Origin: Deltaproteobacteria bacterium
Lineage (GTDB): Bacteria; SAR324; NAC60-12
Assembly: GCA_003541985.1 (NCBI GenBank)
Contig: DPLM01000387.1
Coordinates: forward strand, 517 to 7,296
Direction: 5' to 3'
DNA: 6,780 bases
Position numbers and translations under genes: made by a program
The notes under the pieces: generated by a model
Seen by the model: the letters and a program-made list of their open reading frames with translations, nothing else
Databases searched by the model: none
What the model was told of the DNA's origin: nothing
Part shown: in pieces, positions 5,323 through 6,780 of the stretch
How the letters are laid out: each line of letters begins with the position of its first letter
How positions within the stretch are numbered: position 1 is the first letter of the stretch

Positions 5323-6780
5323 TCAGGTGCTTCCTACAGGCTTCTCGAGTTTACGGTCCTTCGGCTTCTCAATGAGCATGTCCTTCACGGCAGCTCCTGC
5401 TGGGATCATCGGGAAGACATTGTCTTCTTTTACAACCTCAGCGTGAATAATGCAGGGCCCATCATTGTAGGCAAGTGCCTTCTTCAAAATCTTAGTCACA
5501 TCCCCGGCGCGTCGAATTCTGAAACCTTTCACACCATAGGACTCACCAAGTTTCACAAAATCTGGGTTTCCGTCGAGTTCGCACCCACTCAGTCGCTGGT
5601 CAAAGAAAAGCTCTTGCCACTGACGAATCATTCCCAAGTAGCGATTATCAATTATTAAAATTTTAATCGGAACTCTCTGGAGCGCTGCTGTGGAGAGTTC
5701 TGCCAGCGTCATTTGGAAGCCACCATCTCCCACTACAGCTACTACTAGATCGTTTGGACACCCCAACTGGGCACCAATCGCAGCTGGGAATCCGTATCCC
5801 ATTGTCCCAGCACCTCCACTGGAGAGCCATTGACGTTCCCGCGAGCTTTTGCAAAACTGGGCTGCCCACATTTGGTGCTGGCCGACATCAGTACTGATTA
5901 TACCTCTGGATTCAGAGAGCCGATCCAGCTCATCAAGAACATATTGTGCTCGTAATCCACCCCGCTTTGGATACTTAAGTGGATACTTCTTTTTCCAAGA
6001 AGCAACTGATTTCAACCAAGGACCTGAATCTAATTTTTGGACATGCGGAATCAACTCCTGCAATACCAAGCGTGCATCTCCATTGATAGACACATCAGGC
6101 TGAATGATTTTTCCGAATTCAGCGGGATCGATATCAATATGAATTTTGCTAGCAGTTGGGCAGAATTCACTTACTTTCCCAGTAATGCGATCATCCCAGC
6201 GGGCTCCAATGGCCATAATCATGTCACAGCCAACAACCGCCTTGTTTGCGTAAGCGGTTCCATGCATGCCGAGCATACCGACAGATAATTCATGGGTTTC
6301 TGGAAAGGCTCCTTTACCTAACAAGGTCGTTGTCACAGGCGCTTGAAGCTTTTCAGCCAATTCAAGAACTTCCTTAGCTGCACCAGCACCAACGGCCCCA
6401 GCCCCCACATATAGAAGTGGGCGCCTGGATTCCATGATAATATCTGCAGCTCGAACAATATCGTCTGCGTTGCCTTTCATCGAGACTTCGTACCCAGGGA
6501 GATCAATGTTTTCTGGAAAGCTTGATACGCATTCTGCTGAGACAACATCTTTTGGTAAATCAATCAATACTGGACCAGGTCTGCCGGTAGTTGCCAAATG
6601 GAAGGCTTCTTTCACGACTTTCGGAAGTTCATTCACATCCTTCACTAGATAGCTGTGCTTCACAACAGGAATAGTCACGCCGAAAATGTCAGCTTCCTGG
6701 AAAGCATCCTTGCCCAAGTTGGGCGTTATTGTCTGCCCTGTCAACACGATGAGCGGAATAGAATCCATCTGTGCAGTCAA
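5323..6780 (-). CDS. ilvB: Acetolactate synthase large (catalytic) subunit, 5' end outside window
   Basis: This is the C-terminal 485 codons of the thiamine-diphosphate enzyme that condenses two pyruvates to acetolactate (valine/leucine branch), or pyruvate with 2-oxobutyrate to acetohydroxybutyrate (isoleucine branch). Compared with E. coli IlvI, about 90 N-terminal residues, including the catalytic Glu, lie past the right edge; the first visible codon (TTG) is an internal Leu, not a start. Numbered from the edge, visible landmarks are MDSIPLIVLTGQ (5-16), DAFQE (25-29), the cofactor domain with GMLGMHGT (168-175) and GARWDDR (192-198), and the ThDP region GYGFPAAIGA (328-337), GDGG (351-354) and the metal-ligand Asn379. 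The usual NN pair before YLGM is DN here. The small subunit gene follows, confirming the holoenzyme. Whether to name it ilvB, ilvI or ilvG is arbitrary; identity of function is not in doubt. Confidence 0.96.
   Translation of the reverse strand: MTAQMDSIPLIVLTGQTITPNLGKDAFQEADIFGVTIPVVKHSYLVKDVNELPKVVKEAFHLATTGRPGPVLIDLPKDVVSAECVSSFPENIDLPGYEVSMKGNADDIVRAADIIMESRRPLLYVGAGAVGAGAAKEVLELAEKLQAPVTTTLLGKGAFPETHELSVGMLGMHGTAYANKAVVGCDMIMAIGARWDDRITGKVSEFCPTASKIHIDIDPAEFGKIIQPDVSINGDARLVLQELIPHVQKLDSGPWLKSVASWKKKYPLKYPKRGGLRAQYVLDELDRLSESRGIISTDVGQHQMWAAQFCKSSRERQWLSSGGAGTMGYGFPAAIGAQLGCPNDLVVAVVGDGGFQMTLAELSTAALQRVPIKILIIDNRYLGMIRQWQELFFDQRLSGCELDGNPDFVKLGESYGVKGFRIRRAGDVTKILKKALAYNDGPCIIHAEVVKEDNVFPMIPAGAAVKDMLIEKPKDRKLEKPVGST

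Noticed and set aside
5323..6780. TTG at the right edge as the start of the acetolactate synthase large subunit.
   Set aside because: The protein already aligns to an internal stretch of the family, with about 90 conserved N-terminal residues missing, so the codon is an internal Leu and the gene continues past the window.

Overview
The window looks like chromosomal DNA from a Gram-negative bacterium of moderate, slightly AT-leaning base composition. The evidence is a periplasmic solute-binding protein with a Sec signal peptide, an ilv operon and an S66 carboxypeptidase. I cannot place the lineage: the binding protein resembles those best known from Alphaproteobacteria, but the other genes give no clear taxonomic signal. 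I see no tRNA, rRNA, CRISPR array, insertion sequence or phage gene. All long genes are intact apart from the two cut by the window edges.

Right-hand three quarters (1897-6780, all on the minus strand, read right to left). This is one compact transcription unit. It starts with the acetolactate synthase catalytic subunit (5' end outside the window), then, after 92 nt, its valine-sensing ACT-domain regulatory subunit. One nt further is an S66-family LD-carboxypeptidase/MccF-like peptidase, and 4 nt after that a 60-residue single-pass membrane protein. The last gene, 20 nt on, is a 574-residue PLP-dependent enzyme of the Cys/Met-metabolism family with a long N-terminal extension of the kind seen in fungal STR2-type cystathionine gamma-synthases. 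The two synthase subunits carry out the first common step of valine/leucine/isoleucine synthesis. The PLP enzyme belongs to a family that handles homoserine-derived substrates and can release 2-oxobutyrate, the second substrate of acetolactate synthase on the isoleucine branch, so a metabolic link is possible but unproven.

Middle (1056-1896). About 840 bp with no long gene. It holds a likely promoter with a symmetric operator-like site for the leftward transport gene, an isolated perfect hairpin at 1434-1458, and a small plus-strand gene (1617-1802) converging on the PLP gene. A stem-loop at 1832-1865 lies between the two convergent genes.

Left edge (1-1055, minus strand). The first 351 codons of an extracellular solute-binding protein resembling the GlpV-type glycerol/sugar ABC family. 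It has a very strong ribosome binding site, and the rest of the gene and presumably the permease and ATPase genes lie beyond the window.

The region is mostly housekeeping and transport. The items most worth a second look are the STR2-like enzyme in an ilv operon, the small convergent gene with a FliF-tail-like C-terminus, and the structured intergenic DNA.
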